Shown: positions 1 through 10,668 of the stretch, piece after piece
Layout: the number at the start of each line of letters is the position of its first letter
How positions within the stretch are numbered: position 1 is the stretch's first letter
NCBI GenBank assembly: GCA_021307315.1
Contig: JAJSPD010000067.1
Coordinates: forward strand, 186,001 to 250,000
Length of the DNA: 64,000 nucleotides
Source of the DNA: Bisporella sp. PMI_857
Lineage: Eukaryota > Ascomycota > Leotiomycetes > Helotiales > Helotiaceae
Direction of reading: 5' to 3'
Notes under the pieces: generated by a model
Told to the model about the DNA's origin: nothing
Seen by the model: only the letters and a program-made list of their open reading frames with translations
Databases searched by the model: none
Position numbers and translations under genes: made by a program

Positions 1-151
1 TATGTTGGATGGAGGGGCAGAATCGACTGAGCATTCCATCTAAACTTTTTCCATCCCAAGAGAACACATTGGCGTACCAATTCATATTACTTCCTCTTTG
101 GCTGCTTCTAAAAGCCGTGCTTAGATCACTCTTATCGGAGAATAATTCAAG

Positions 152-1450
152 ATGCCCAAGACGATATTGTCCGTGAACGCAGGCTCGTCCTCGGTGAAAT
201 TGTCCCTGTATCGCACCTCGAAAGACGATCAACTAGCACCGGAAGCTTTAGCAGAAATTCAGATCTCGGGGTTGACTTCACCTCCTCCATTATTTACGTA
301 TAAGCGTGGGGGAAAGACGGTAAAAAGGAATAAGAAGTTGAAGGAGGACGAGATTAAGAGCCAGAAGGATGCATTCAACTACATGCTTGAAGAGCTCCTC
401 AACGATGCAAACTTCAAGGAAGTTTCAAAACAAGAAGATCTTAACATATGCCACAGAGTGGTGAGCTCTTGTCTACTCCCTTTCAGCTTCACTTGGCCAC
501 CTCTCTCAGAGATCAAACAAACCTAACCAGACTTACAGGTTCACGGAGGCGACTACGATCGTCCCTGCATCCTGAACCAAGAGACATACCACCACATCGA
601 AGCCCTCACCGACCTCGCCCCGCTGCACAACGCCCCCGCCCTCGCCATCATCAAGCACTGCATCGCCACCCTCCCAAGCACCACCACCAACATCGCCGTC
701 TTCGACTCGCAATTCCACCACTCCATCCCGCGCCACATCGCAACCTACCCCATCAACCCGACCATCGCCTCCGCCAACCGCCTGCGGAAGTACGGCTTCC
801 ACCGCATCTCCTACAGCTTCATCACCGGCGCCGCGGCAACTTTCCTCGCCAAGCCCGTCCAGCACACCAGCCTGATCGCTCTGCACCTTGGCAGCGGCGC
901 CACGCGCAGCGGCGACGTCGACCCCTCACTCGTCTTCCACTACGCCGCCAACGTTGGCAAGCTCTCCCCATCATCGACGGGCGACCTACATATCGCGCGC
1001 GCAGAGGAGATCCTGAATCGGGAAGCGGGGTGGAAGGCGCTTGCGAGTACGACGGATTTCGGGGCGATTGCCGCGGCGGCGGCAGGGGAGGAGGAGGAGG
1101 GAAGGTGGGATGAGGAGAGGAAGATGATGAATCTGGCTTTTGAGATTTTCGTAAACAGGGTATGTAACTACGTCGGAAGCTATTACGTAGCGCTAGGCGG
1201 AGAGGTCGATGCATTAGTCTTCGCAGGCGGGATCGGCGAAAAGAGTGCGCTGCTACCTGCGCGCGTCACGGCGCAACTGGGCTGTCTGGGGTTCGGAGTG
1301 GACGAGGGAGAGAATAACAAGCAAGGAAGCGCTGACGTGGTCTGGGACATTAGTGCAAAGGGGAGCAGGCACAAAACGTTGGTGTGTGCGACGGATGAGC
1401 AGTTTGAGATAGCGAGGATATGTGCGGAGGAGAAAGATATGATTGGGTGA
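152..1450 (+). CDS. ack: Acetate kinase with an internal in-frame deletion (2 exons, 152-460 and 539-1450)
   Basis: Acetate kinase interconverts acetate + ATP and acetyl phosphate + ADP in the cytosol; in fungi it pairs with phosphoketolase. The N-terminus has the ASKHA phosphate-binding motif SVNAGSSSVK. A 78-bp intron (461-538, GTGAGC...TTACAG) joins HRV to VHGGDYDRP, restoring the conserved HRVVHGG. FDSQFH, TRSGDVDP and GGIGEKS follow, so most catalytic positions are present. About 26-29 residues are missing between HLGSGA and TRSGDVDP; in the family this stretch holds the end of signature 2 and the DTSMG...PLEG segment. The junction is in frame. The normally invariant Gly after the catalytic-loop His is Arg (YGFHRISY). 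The product would be 406 aa, against roughly 430 inferred for an undeleted fungal protein. The family call is secure; activity is doubtful. No phosphoketolase gene lies in the window. Confidence 0.88.
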
Positions 1451-2529
1451 ATTGGGATATCGGGATATCATGGGATGGAAGGTAAAAATCATGAGTTGAA
1501 TAATCGTAATAATATATTATAAATTGTTTGGAAAAAGAGCTACAAATTTGGTTCAAAGATGTCGTTAAATCGTTGACAATATAGTACAGCTTCCAAGGAC
1601 GCCGCTGGTAGTTGATCTCACACGCACTAAACGTCATGCTAATACAACCGTTCATGCTCTGAGCTTTATTGTAAAGAGCACAATATTATAACGTTGTGTA
1701 GGTGGCCGGTGGTACTCGAGCGTCTCGTCACGTGCTGCATCAATTGGTGTCTGGAGCTCTAGCGATAGAAACACATAAAAAGACGGATCTATACGCGCGC
1801 CCGGGAGGATCGCGTCTGCTATCATAGACGGCATTATGTCGCAAGCTCGTCAATTTAATTTAAAGCCTATATAATAGTTAGCGTAGGGCCCGTAAAGGAA
1901 GAGGGGGAGCGTCGCGCAACGTAGTCATGTGTACAATGTAAAAAGGGGGGCCGTAGCTCGAGATTCTGTACTCATTGTAGTTATGAGCTGTAGGTCGTGA
2001 GTGCAGTTCAGCCCTCTTGACATCACTCTTAGCGTGCAATCGAGGACATAATCACGCTAAATCGTCCCTGGCTCGAGAGGGCTTGCTTGCCTGTACCCCT
2101 GTCGCGCGCGCACCCAAAAATCGATTATCCGCGCTCGATGACGTTAAGCGATCTGTTGGATGACCGCACGGGCTCATCCACTACTCCCGACTCATTCCTG
2201 ACAAACGTCACTTTCTCATCCAGTGCTTATTTCGACGGATCATTTCGTAAGTCCTGTGATATGCATCTCCAAAATCCAATGGCCAAGACTGATCTTCACA
2301 TCTTGTTCGGGTTGCGGCCTGCAACAAAACCCTAATCATATGTCATCATCACTTAGAAGCCCTGTTGCGCCAGCTCGAATGATTGTACTATGATGTAACC
2401 CGGCATGGGGAGTAGAAACGTCCCAACCCTTAATACGCCTTACATTAAACCTGCAGTGGCACTTGGACGCAGAGACGTAACTTTGCTCCAACCTCTCATC
2501 CTTTCCTTATTGTCAACCTTTTTTTGAAA
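1451..2529. other. Intergenic region, no gene seen
   Basis: Short open frames here (for example 2087-2335) have no recognisable domain, no start context and no splice support. The last 60 bases are pyrimidine-rich and probably belong to the promoter or leader of the small membrane-protein gene that follows. Confidence 0.6.
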
Positions 2530-2897
2530 ATGGTATGTATAGTGTTACACTTTCCTTCCAATCACTCAAAGCGCTGACAATCCCCTAGTACACCGCTCGA
2601 TCCCAACCCGCGACACTGCTCGCCCGACAGTCCAACAACTCAAGTGGATGCAATTGTATATCAGGAGGCTCAATAGCTGGCATTGTTATCGGATCGATAG
2701 GAGGCACATTGTTGATCTTGTGGCTGATATATACCGTCAGAGCTGAGTCGTATATTTCTAGGGAAGCGTCGTCGGCGGGGAGGGAGCGGCGGCCGCGCCG
2801 TAGTTCAAGAAGGGGGAGCCAATCGACATACGTTCATAGGAGTGGGCAAGCATACAGGGTGAGGGAACCATCTAGAGTGTATTATAAACCGGAGTAA
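2530..2897 (+). CDS. Small single-pass membrane protein with glycine-zipper segment and Arg-rich tail (2 exons)
   Basis: Proposed gene with an ATG-only first exon (2530-2532), a 56-bp intron (2533-2588, GTATGT...CCCTAG) and a second exon at 2589-2897, giving 103 aa. The N-terminal third is polar with two Cys (GCNCISGG). It is followed by one hydrophobic helix of about 20 residues with GxxxG spacing (SIAGIVIGSIGGTLLILWLI) and then a basic tail rich in Arg and Ser. This resembles a group of short, uncharacterised Pezizomycotina proteins built from a Ser/Gly-rich segment, a GIVIG-type helix and an RRRS tail. The function is unknown. The main weakness is the one-codon first exon; support comes from clean splice sites and an open frame that runs directly from the acceptor. 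Confidence 0.55.
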
Positions 2898-3435
2898 GGT
2901 CTTGCACATGAAGCTTTCAGTGTAACAACCCCCAGTCCTCAACACTGGTTTGGGTTGCTCCAGTCGCTCATTTCTGGCAATCACGAACCTATCTCGATGT
3001 GGATCAGTACTCAGGAAAACACTATATGGAATGGAAGGCGCGAACGGCGAGTAAGTGCGTAGTGTGTGCGGTTTAGACGTGCTGTGTTGAGAGGTCTCGA
3101 GGAAAGAGGAAGGATTGCATTTGCTTTTCATCCGACGCGACGAGTTAAGCTCGCTGGGGAATACCCATAGTCGCCATGTAGTAGAATGCTCATCGAGTAA
3201 AATGACTGAAGCCTTCAACCACCTAGTGCTTTTTCCTTTGTATTGTGGGAACAGGGTATGTCCGTTTGGCCACTGGTGGTGAGCAGTTGGTTTAAATTTT
3301 CTCGCAATGGACACAGCGTAGGTGGCTTGGTTGGCTGTTATAAGGCTGGCGACGAGCTTGAAAGCCAAGCTCCAAATGCTATAACTGCAAAGAAAATAAG
3401 TGTAATATTAATTGTTCTATATTTTACATATATAG
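2898..3435. other. Intergenic region between two convergent genes, no gene seen
   Basis: A long minus-strand open frame (2805-3368) overlaps the small membrane-protein gene and has no domain-like composition. I treat it as chance. The stretch otherwise holds the 3' flanks of both neighbours. Confidence 0.5.
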
Positions 3436-4069
3436 TTACTTGGTGGAGGGTTCTACCCTTTCGTCTGGATATCGGCGAAGCAGGTCGCCGAGTTGGTCGA
3501 AGGGAGCAGCTATAAAGCTAGCAATCGTCCCAAAGGGCGGGTTAATAGGAGCCGTTGGATGACAGCGTGATGGAAGGAACGACTTTATACGACAGAAATA
3601 TGCTGCCAAACTCTTACTATCTTCGTTGTTGAGTGAACTATCTAGAGCTGGAAGGTCCGCCATCTCTTCCTCGTTGAGGTGCTCAGCGAGGTCGTTTATG
3701 AGGGACTCCAATGATGGAACGAAATCCATGGTGCCCGCTTTCAAGCCCTGGAAAATCTGAAGCTTTTGCTTGATCTGTTGTGGTATCAAATTTCAGTCTG
3801 CATAAACATCTATAATATAAGGCTCAAGAGCTTACGGCTTGGTGCTCGGATTGATCTCTGTCGGCTATGATTCTTCCCCTCTCACCTAAGATCTTTTCGA
3901 AAGCTGGATATACGACCAGTTCTTCGGCGACCAAGTGTCGAGCAAGTGTCCATACAAACTGGTTTTGCCAGCAGGTCGCTGTGTCGTTGTCTGGAGCATT
4001 GAGGACCCTTTTGTAATAATGCACCAGTTCGCGATGATCTTTGCTGAGTACATCCGTGATTGTTGACAT
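3436..4069 (-). CDS. Hemerythrin/HHE-domain protein (2 exons)
   Basis: Exon 1 is 3836-4069 and exon 2 is 3436-3774. The 61-bp intron (3775-3835, minus-strand GTAAGC...CAACAG) is phase 0 and joins EHQA to IKQKLQ. The 190-aa product has the helical pattern of a hemerythrin (HHE cation-binding) domain: TDVLSKDHREL near residue 6, RHLVAEELVVYPAFE near 45, DQSEHQAIKQ near 75 and EHLNEEEMADLP near 112. These supply the His/Glu residues that usually bind a di-iron centre. About 60 residues without a recognised domain follow. Fungal members are small cytosolic proteins linked by homology to oxygen, iron or nitric-oxide handling; the role of this one is not known. It appears intact. Confidence 0.87.
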
Positions 4070-4419
4070 TATATAGGAGGAGAGTTAAAATAAATATAGA
4101 GATTGGTTATGTCGATTAAAACTTTACCTGTTGAAAAGAGGAGGGTGCCACATGTTACAAATAAGCTTCGGAGTGGGCATGGTAGATGGCGAAAATGACT
4201 GCGTCACTAACGCATGACATCAACTACGCTGAGGACCTCGCCCACATTAAGTACCACTGGTCAAATCATATATGCTAAGAATCTCCTTTCTTAACGATAG
4301 GTTGGATTGATCAAACGCATTTGTTTCGCCTGTGGATTCACGAGAAGACAGCCCAGGCTGGTAGGATCCCGAAGCCCAAAGGCATCTTCGGTCACTTGTT
4401 TAAATTACTTTACAGATCA

Positions 4420-4682
4420 AAAAAAGCACTACTCTTTTTTCGAACCAGATTCAGGGTTTTATTGATGTTTATCACGTCGATATGGAAGATTTTAAGGCGT
4501 CGGACCTTTATGCATACACCTTCGAAGATTTCTTTGTTCGACAGCACGCCCCTAAAAGCCGACCAATATTCGAAGAGAACAACAGCACAAAAGCAGTCGC
4601 CATTGCAGATTCCCGAGTGGTGGTATATCCTACAGTTCAGCAGGCGCTATATTTTCCAGCTGAAACCGAATGTGCTTATTAA
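4420..4682 (+). pseudogene. Fragment of a phosphatidylserine decarboxylase-like gene
   Basis: One frame contains QIQGFIDVYHVDMEDF, then FEDFFVRQHAPKSRPI and ADSRVVVYPTVQQA. This is the conserved N-terminal half of the PSD beta-domain region (FEDFF-R--KPGSRPI followed by ADSRVVVYPTV). PSD makes phosphatidylethanolamine from phosphatidylserine. The fragment ends at a stop at 4680-4682. The C-terminal half, with the autocatalytic LGST-type site and remaining catalytic residues, is absent, and no intact upstream exon is visible. I read it as a decayed fragment, not a functional decarboxylase. Confidence 0.72.
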
Positions 4683-5141
4683 GTTTTATCCGGGATTTAT
4701 AACTTAGGCTATTTCGCAAAACGAGCACGAAAGTCAACCAAAAAGAATAAAAATAAAAATAAAAATTTAAAAAGTCTAGTATTCTTGTCGTATTTAAGAA
4801 AAGCAAAATCAAATTCGACGAAAACCTTTTAAGCGCGAGTCAAAAACAGATTATAATTGTTGTTGAAACAAGCATCAGTTTAGATACAGCATTGCCTTCA
4901 CCCCAACCTGTTTTGGAGGATCCATAGAATACCAAGCTATGACGCATTGTAGAACGTCACACAATCTGGTTTAAGCTCGCATCCCGATATTTTTAACTTG
5001 ATTATTGCATCTCTTTCTTTAATAAAATGCACTTAGATCTTTCCTTCGCTTTGATAACTTTATTACAAATAGCTCTTTCAACTCATTGTCCGTTCGTCAG
5101 CTTTATACCGGACCATTTTTTGTAAAGCCAATAAAACTGTG
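4683..5141. other. AT-rich intergenic stretch, no gene seen
   Basis: No supported coding frame. It includes the flank, and probably the promoter, of the short-chain dehydrogenase pseudogene whose original start codon is at 5142. Confidence 0.5.
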
Positions 5142-6796
5142 ATGCCCATGATGGCAACAGCGGGTAGTGCAAGCCATTAGACTGCGAACTGGGGTCCCAC
5201 GGGGCGGGTTTTCACCTACTTGACCCCACCCATCGGGGTCCCACCCCATGGGGTGGGGTTTATCAAAAGCTTTTACCCCGACCCGCGGGGTTTTAGCAAC
5301 CCGCCAAGAACCCAGAAATGTATTAACACGTGATATTAGTAAGCAACAATAGTAAAAGTTTTAAGAATTTAAAGCTATAAAACATTTAAAAAAAAACAAA
5401 TTAAACACACGTTAAACATTTTTGTAATTTTTTTGTATATATAATCACATGTTATATACGTACTGTAACGTTTTGCATTTTGCTCATTTATTTTTTGTTT
5501 TTGAAATTTGAGATTTTGAACTTTTAAACTTTACTTTACGTTTTCGCAAAACGGAAAAAAGCTTTCCGCAAGCCGAATAAAATAAAGTCTATTGATTAGT
5601 TCGTTAAACGTAGCGTGTATTAAGTTTTATTAATCTTTATACTAATATAGTTAGTAATGTAGATCATTTACTTGGCGTAATTTTAATACGATTCGTTTAA
5701 AGTGTTATCACGTGTACTAGAATTTTGTATTACTAAGTGATTTTTATTAAAGTCCCATCGGGGTCCCGCGGGTCGGGGGCAAAATACATAACCCACCCCA
5801 TGGGGCGTCGAGACTAGATGCCCCCAACCCACGGGGTCCCATGGGTTGGGGACCCCGCCCCGCCCCGTGGGTTTCTGCGCAGTCTACAAGCCATATTCAG
5901 CAGAACCTCCCTTACAGTTCTCCTCGCCAAAATTTTCAGCGATTTCGAGAGTTTGACCTTCAGAATAAAGTCTTCGTTGTTACAGGAGGGGCCAGAGGCT
6001 TGGGACTTGCACTGGCTGAGGCTCTCGTGGAAGCTGGAGGACAAGGTATCTTCTGCCATTCGTCAATATATATGCAAAGCTGATAGTATCCCTTATCAGT
6101 TTATTGCCTCGATCGATTAGAGTAACCGGATGCTGAATTTATCGCTGCCCAAAAGCGTGCAGATCCCGAGTTCGGTGGCTCCCTGCACAACCAACGTATC
6201 GATGTTCGCGATGTCGAAAACGTAAACGAAGCTATGGCTTGTATAGCAGCTCAAAGGAACAGATTAGATGGGCTGATTGCTGCAGCTGGAGTTAATCATG
6301 TTGGCTCCGCTATCGAACATTCGCCTGCGGACATCACAGATGTGATGAGTATCAACTATACCGGTGTTTTCATCGCTGCCACCGCCGCCGCGAAGCAGAT
6401 TTTACAATGGAAGTGTAGGGGTTCGATTGTCCTAGTCTCCAGCATAAGCGGGCTTGTTGCTAATAAAGGCATGATTTCACCGGTGTACAATTCTTCCAAG
6501 GCAGCTGTGATCCAGTTAGGGAGGAGTTTGGCAATGGAGTGGGGAAAGATAGATGGAGAAGGTAGAGGTGGCATTCGCGTGAACTGTCTATGTCCCGGTC
6601 ATATTATTACACCTATGGTCAAAGAGACTCTCCAAGAGGCTCCAGAGTCGAGGGAGATATGGGAGCTGAGAATATGCTTGCAAGGCTAGCAAAACCGGAG
6701 GAATTTAGGAGTGCAGCGCTTTTCCTGCTTAGTGATGCAAGTAGCTTCATGACCGGTAGTTCCCTTGTTATAGACGGCGGCCATACTGCATGGTAG
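5142..6796 (+). pseudogene. Short-chain dehydrogenase/reductase (SDR) gene, split by a hAT MITE and carrying two more lesions
   Basis: Classical SDR: TGGARGLGLALA (cofactor glycine motif), LIAAAGVNHVG (NAG-type motif), VSSISGLV followed by YNSSKAA (Ser-Tyr-Lys site), and a C-terminal GSSLVIDGGHTAW. It resembles fungal sorbose/xylulose-reductase-type enzymes. The original ATG is at 5142; twelve codons precede the MITE (5178-5886), and the frame resumes after it at 5895 if one target-site copy is removed. A 54-bp intron (6046-6099) joins AGGQ to VYCLDRLE. An in-frame TAA lies at 6123-6125, and a frameshift near 6660-6668 separates the REIWE and ENMLARLAKPEEF segments. Without lesions the protein would be about 300 aa. 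These three independent lesions make it non-functional. Confidence 0.88.
5178..5886. mobile_element. Non-autonomous hAT element (MITE), 709 bp, with 8-bp target duplication
   Basis: Both ends start with TAGACTGCG read inward, followed by a GC-rich subterminal block containing CCCACGGGGCGGG. The 8-bp duplication CAAGCCAT lies immediately outside both ends (5170-5177 and 5887-5894), the length typical of hAT elements. The interior is AT-rich with no coding frame, so transposition would need a transposase from elsewhere. The subterminal blocks at about 5190-5300 and 5755-5870 also contain internal palindromes such as CCCCATGGGG. The element lies in the 5' coding part of the SDR gene. Confidence 0.92.
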
Positions 6797-7738
6797 ATGC
6801 CTTATTGTTTAGATGGATTAATTCATCCAGAATATTTGATCCTCCACATGAGATATCACATCATTACTCATTATTGGGAGGCTATAAGGATGGATTTTCG
6901 CCGCTACAGCCTTTGTATCTATTTGATCCAGTCGAGCAAAAATGTCAAAAACCATACAAGCAGCCGCGAGGAACTATCAAATGACTTAGCTGTAAGAATG
7001 TGCGGAGAAGGATATGTGCTACCTTGGGCTGTATAGCAACTTCCCGAGCTTGGTCAGTAAAAAGGGATATGGAGGGCTGCAGACAAAGTTAGACGGCTTT
7101 GTTGTTTTAAGCAATGGAGGAGTGCAGTACGCTACCTCTAGTTTTGCAATAAAGTACATCTCTGGAACCATATCTGGGCTTAGAATGGGTCATGAATAAT
7201 GGACTTGGTAAGTAAATATCTCGCATGCAGCATATGGTGATCTTCTGAACGGACCGTTCAAGAGATCAAAAAAGACTACTAGTAAACCCTACCGAAAAGT
7301 GCTGGTATCTTTCTATTAAAATTTGATGGTCACCACTCCAAAAGTTGATGGTTCTACCTCTCAACCATCTGATCTATACGTAATGCTGCCTGACGTTTGT
7401 GTCTAAGTATCAGCAAAACGTTAGAAATATCTCAGAGCCTGATTTGGCTCCCCTGCCACTCTCATCATCAAGGGGAGGGGTTTATTATTGCCCTTCGAGG
7501 TCGCCAACTTCCACCAAATTGCACTTCGACCTACAATAGGCCGCCGTAGTCACTTCCACCAAGGCGGCCGCACCGACACGTGCCGTTTGTATGCCTCAGG
7601 CTGCATAATTCACGGCAGCATATCATTTTGAAAGTTCAAAACAACAAATATTAACAACTTCAAGTCCGCTGTCTTCAACGCTATTAATGGCCCTATACGC
7701 ACCCCAAAGTTAATCTTCTCGCCATTTATTTTGTTGTT
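6797..7738. other. Intergenic region, no gene seen
   Basis: Several short plus-strand frames (6797-7199) lack domains. The final 300 bases contain GC-rich palindromic segments (GGCGGCCGC-like) and probably hold the promoter of the HNH gene. Confidence 0.5.
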
Positions 7739-9187
7739 ATGTATGTACGCAGCGCTGCGACCCCGCCTGATGCCTCGCTTGCGCCGCCGACGTCGCAGTC
7801 GCGCTACATCATCTTCCGCCATCCGGGTTACGACGATGCGCGCAATGTCTTGCTCAAACTATTCGCGCCTGATGCTCTCTTGTCCTCATCCTCATCTCCT
7901 TCCTCAGGCTTTGGCTTGCACGCTGGGTATGCGTTGACGGCGTGCGGTATTGTCGCAGGAAATCGATGGGATGGCTGGCTCTCGGAACACAGGCACCACA
8001 ATAGAGATGGGGATGAATTGACCCGAATCACTTTTGGTGATGTGGATCGAGACAAGATGCTAGACAAGCACAGCTATTATTTCCACCTACCGTGCAACGA
8101 TGATGGCGACGATGATGCCCTCTCTCCACCATATCCAATTGTGCCGACATTTCGAGAATGGCCCTTCCCGCACGATCATCTGCCGCCTTCGTGGTCACAA
8201 ACTACACCGTTCGAACCCCCTGAACAACCACAGACATATTCCGTCTCTGGTCTGACGACGGTATTGCGACAACGTGATGTTACCTGTCGCATCACCGGCC
8301 ATAGAGAAGTGCTTCAGATTGCACACGTGTGCCCCCAGGCAGAAGAAGACTGGTACTTGCGAAATGGAATGCCGAGATACAATGCTGGCAATACCGAGAG
8401 CGTAGATAATCCTGCGAATGCACTCTTGCTCCGGGCGGATATGCATATTGCCTTCGACAAGCCTAGCTTCGTCCTCGTTCCTAAACCCGCCAATGTCGAG
8501 TAACAACAGTTTGTTCTCCACTTGTTCGAACCATCTCGAGAATTCGAATCCTTATACCATAATCGAGCGATGCAGAGCCTCGAAGTAAATGTGGAGTTCT
8601 TGTTTGCACGCTTCGCTTGGACCATTTTCCCATTGCTGGCTAGTTTCCTGAAGGGCAAGGTACAACGACGCCTGCGACTAAGCACGACAATAAATGAGGC
8701 GAACGGCGCGGAGATGACACCAATTTTTGCATCAGCAGAGCAATGCGAGAATTTCATTACGAAAACACCCAAGTCTCGAAATTCCAATCCTAAGAAACGG
8801 GGCAGGACGGAAGATAGCATAGCGGATGGAAATATCGGTTCGTTGCGAGAAGAGGAATATCAGCAACCTCGGAAGCGTCATCGACATTCTGGACCAGCAC
8901 ATGGTCTAGTGAACATCAAGACCGCCTCCGTCGAAGCTCCAAGTTTGAATGAATCATCACCTGCAACGCCTGGCGCGACCTCACTCCAGCAGGAGTGGTT
9001 ACAACAAGAAAGGCTGCGCTCGGATACAGACCTTCGATGGGAAAAGGAAGTGGCGTGGGCCGCTGAGGTTTACAAAGGCGGCATTACACTTGGCGAGGCC
9101 AATGCTCGGCGCTGGCTCGAATTTAATGGCGGAGAGCTTGAGGATTGTAGATTACTTAAGGTGATTGAGGATGGTTCAATAGAGTAG
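7739..9187 (+). pseudogene. HNH endonuclease-domain gene interrupted by one in-frame TAA
   Basis: Start ATG is at 7739. The N-terminal half has features of a large fungus-specific family: RYIIFRHPGYDDARNVLL, then ACGIVAGNRWDGW, then an HNH_2-type block, CRITGHREVLQIAHVCPQ, followed by NALLLRADMHIAFDK. This supplies the expected His and Asn/His residues of a beta-beta-alpha metal nuclease. A TAA at 8501-8503 ends the first frame, but the same frame stays open from 8504 to 9187 and continues as a plausible C-terminal region (QQFVLHLFEPSREF, later LGEANARRWLEF). The full product would be 482 aa. CAA-to-TAA would explain the stop. A spliced or read-through product cannot be excluded, but I saw no suitable intron. 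Confidence 0.75.
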
Positions 9188-9298
9188 AATCTTCTTTTAG
9201 TCTAGGCGTAGCGAATATACCCCCTTTGAATTTTCTAAACCCTGTTTCCTTTCCAGACGCCATCGGATAACAAGATTAAAACACCGCTATAGCGTTCG

Positions 9299-10668
9299 TT
9301 ATTTTATACCCGCAAACGAGCTTGCTGTGCTTGCGCTTAAGCTATTAGACATATGCCTCCTTATTTGGCAACTGTGCGATAAAAGTTTGAATATTCTATT
9401 AATCAGGCTTCCTGTGTTACTCCCGCGCAAGATGCTTGTGATTTGTTGGATTGAAGAACACTCAGAATGCACGTCAGAGCATTGGTGATGCTCGTGGTGC
9501 AACTGGTCTGCTTCATGATGTTGCTCGTGCGTACAACCTCGAAAATTACGAAGTTGTTCGGCAAGCTTAAACGATGTCCGCTCGTTTGGGGCTGGAGAAG
9601 CTGTGGGGTGTGGGGTTGGTGAATGGGATAAAGTCTGTGCTGTTGGGGTAGGGGGCAGCATGGATGTGGGCAGATTGGGGGTTGGATGAGAGTGAATCAT
9701 ATTATGAGCGGGTGGTAAAGGCACTGAGTTCCCTGCTTGAATAGCAGGTGTTGGGGAGACATTGATGGAGCATGGGTTTGTGATAGATGGTGAGCTTATA
9801 GAATCAATACTAGGGGTTGACTGCTGTGGTGTAGATTTTATCCAAGACATAAGATTATTTTTCTGCGTTGGAAACGACATGCTCCGCCTGCTGTTCTTTC
9901 CCTTGATGGTGCTTGATTGCGGCCCAGAAACAGACCTTTGTGGGACTGGTGTCTGTGGCTGTACCGTATGTTCTTGGGCGTGTTGGGGAGTCACTGGTAT
10001 ATCAGACGGGGTTGATCTGTCTATTCTGTCATTCTCCCATGCTATAATCGATTGCTCGTCTAATGCAGCAACTGGTGAAAAGCAAAACGGCACAGCTCCT
10101 CATCGCAACCCGTATCTCCTTCGTCCGCAACATATGAGCCTTCTTTTGCCAGCATGTCTATGTCCGCAGAAGAGTATTCTAATTCATTCTTCTCTTGCTC
10201 TGCTGGTGTCTGTTTTTTCTGCGCTTCCTTCGCAATGGGAAACCGCAACCCCATCAATATTTCCGCAACTGCTTTATCCGTCTCATTTATCTGCCGAGAA
10301 ATCTCTGCATCATATTCGCGCTGCTCAGGATTGGCATCTTGTTCCTGGATTCGGATTTTGCAAATCTGCGTAGCTACTTCAATGTCTTCATTAGACGGAG
10401 GCTGTTGGGTCGGTGGTGGAGAAATCGGTCGGTGGCTGGACAGAGCATCATTTTGCGGGACATTATCATCCAAAGGAATGCGAATATCAGAGCTCGTTCG
10501 GAGCCCACTGGCAGGAGTCTCAACGGGCACGCTTGGATGTGGAGGCTTGTATGCGATGAATGATACTGGACCGACAGGTTGACGCGATCGATGATAAGAA
10601 CGAAGCTTACTCTGTCTCACAGCCTCTGCTGCATCTGCTTCGCTCCCTATGCTTTCGTGGTCTGCCAC
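9299..10668 (-). pseudogene. Truncated gene of a DUF3723-like fungal family (N-terminal part only)
   Basis: Two minus-strand frames (10110-10668 and 9299-10059) join in frame if a 50-bp segment (10060-10109, GTTGCG...CATTAG) is an intron, giving 439 aa. The donor is unusual, but the homologous locus at 30 kb can be spliced at the same place. The sequence is low-complexity, rich in Pro/Ser/Thr/Gln. Near the C-terminus there is FKLAEQLRNFRGC followed by a dense His/Cys stretch (CTHEQHHEADQLHHEHHQC) that could bind metal. It stops shortly after the QQITSILRG segment. The 30-kb copy continues there into a DUF3723-like core, so this copy has lost its C-terminal half. Function is unknown; DUF3723 genes are known as cargo of fungal Starship elements. 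Confidence 0.5.

Noticed and set aside
2805..3368. 187-codon minus-strand frame
   Set aside because: It overlaps the proposed small membrane-protein gene, has no recognisable domain and no codon or motif support; probably chance.
10154..10582. Plus-strand frames of 120-140 codons opposite the DUF3723-like gene
   Set aside because: The minus-strand frame has a homologue at 30 kb with conserved residues; the plus-strand frames do not.
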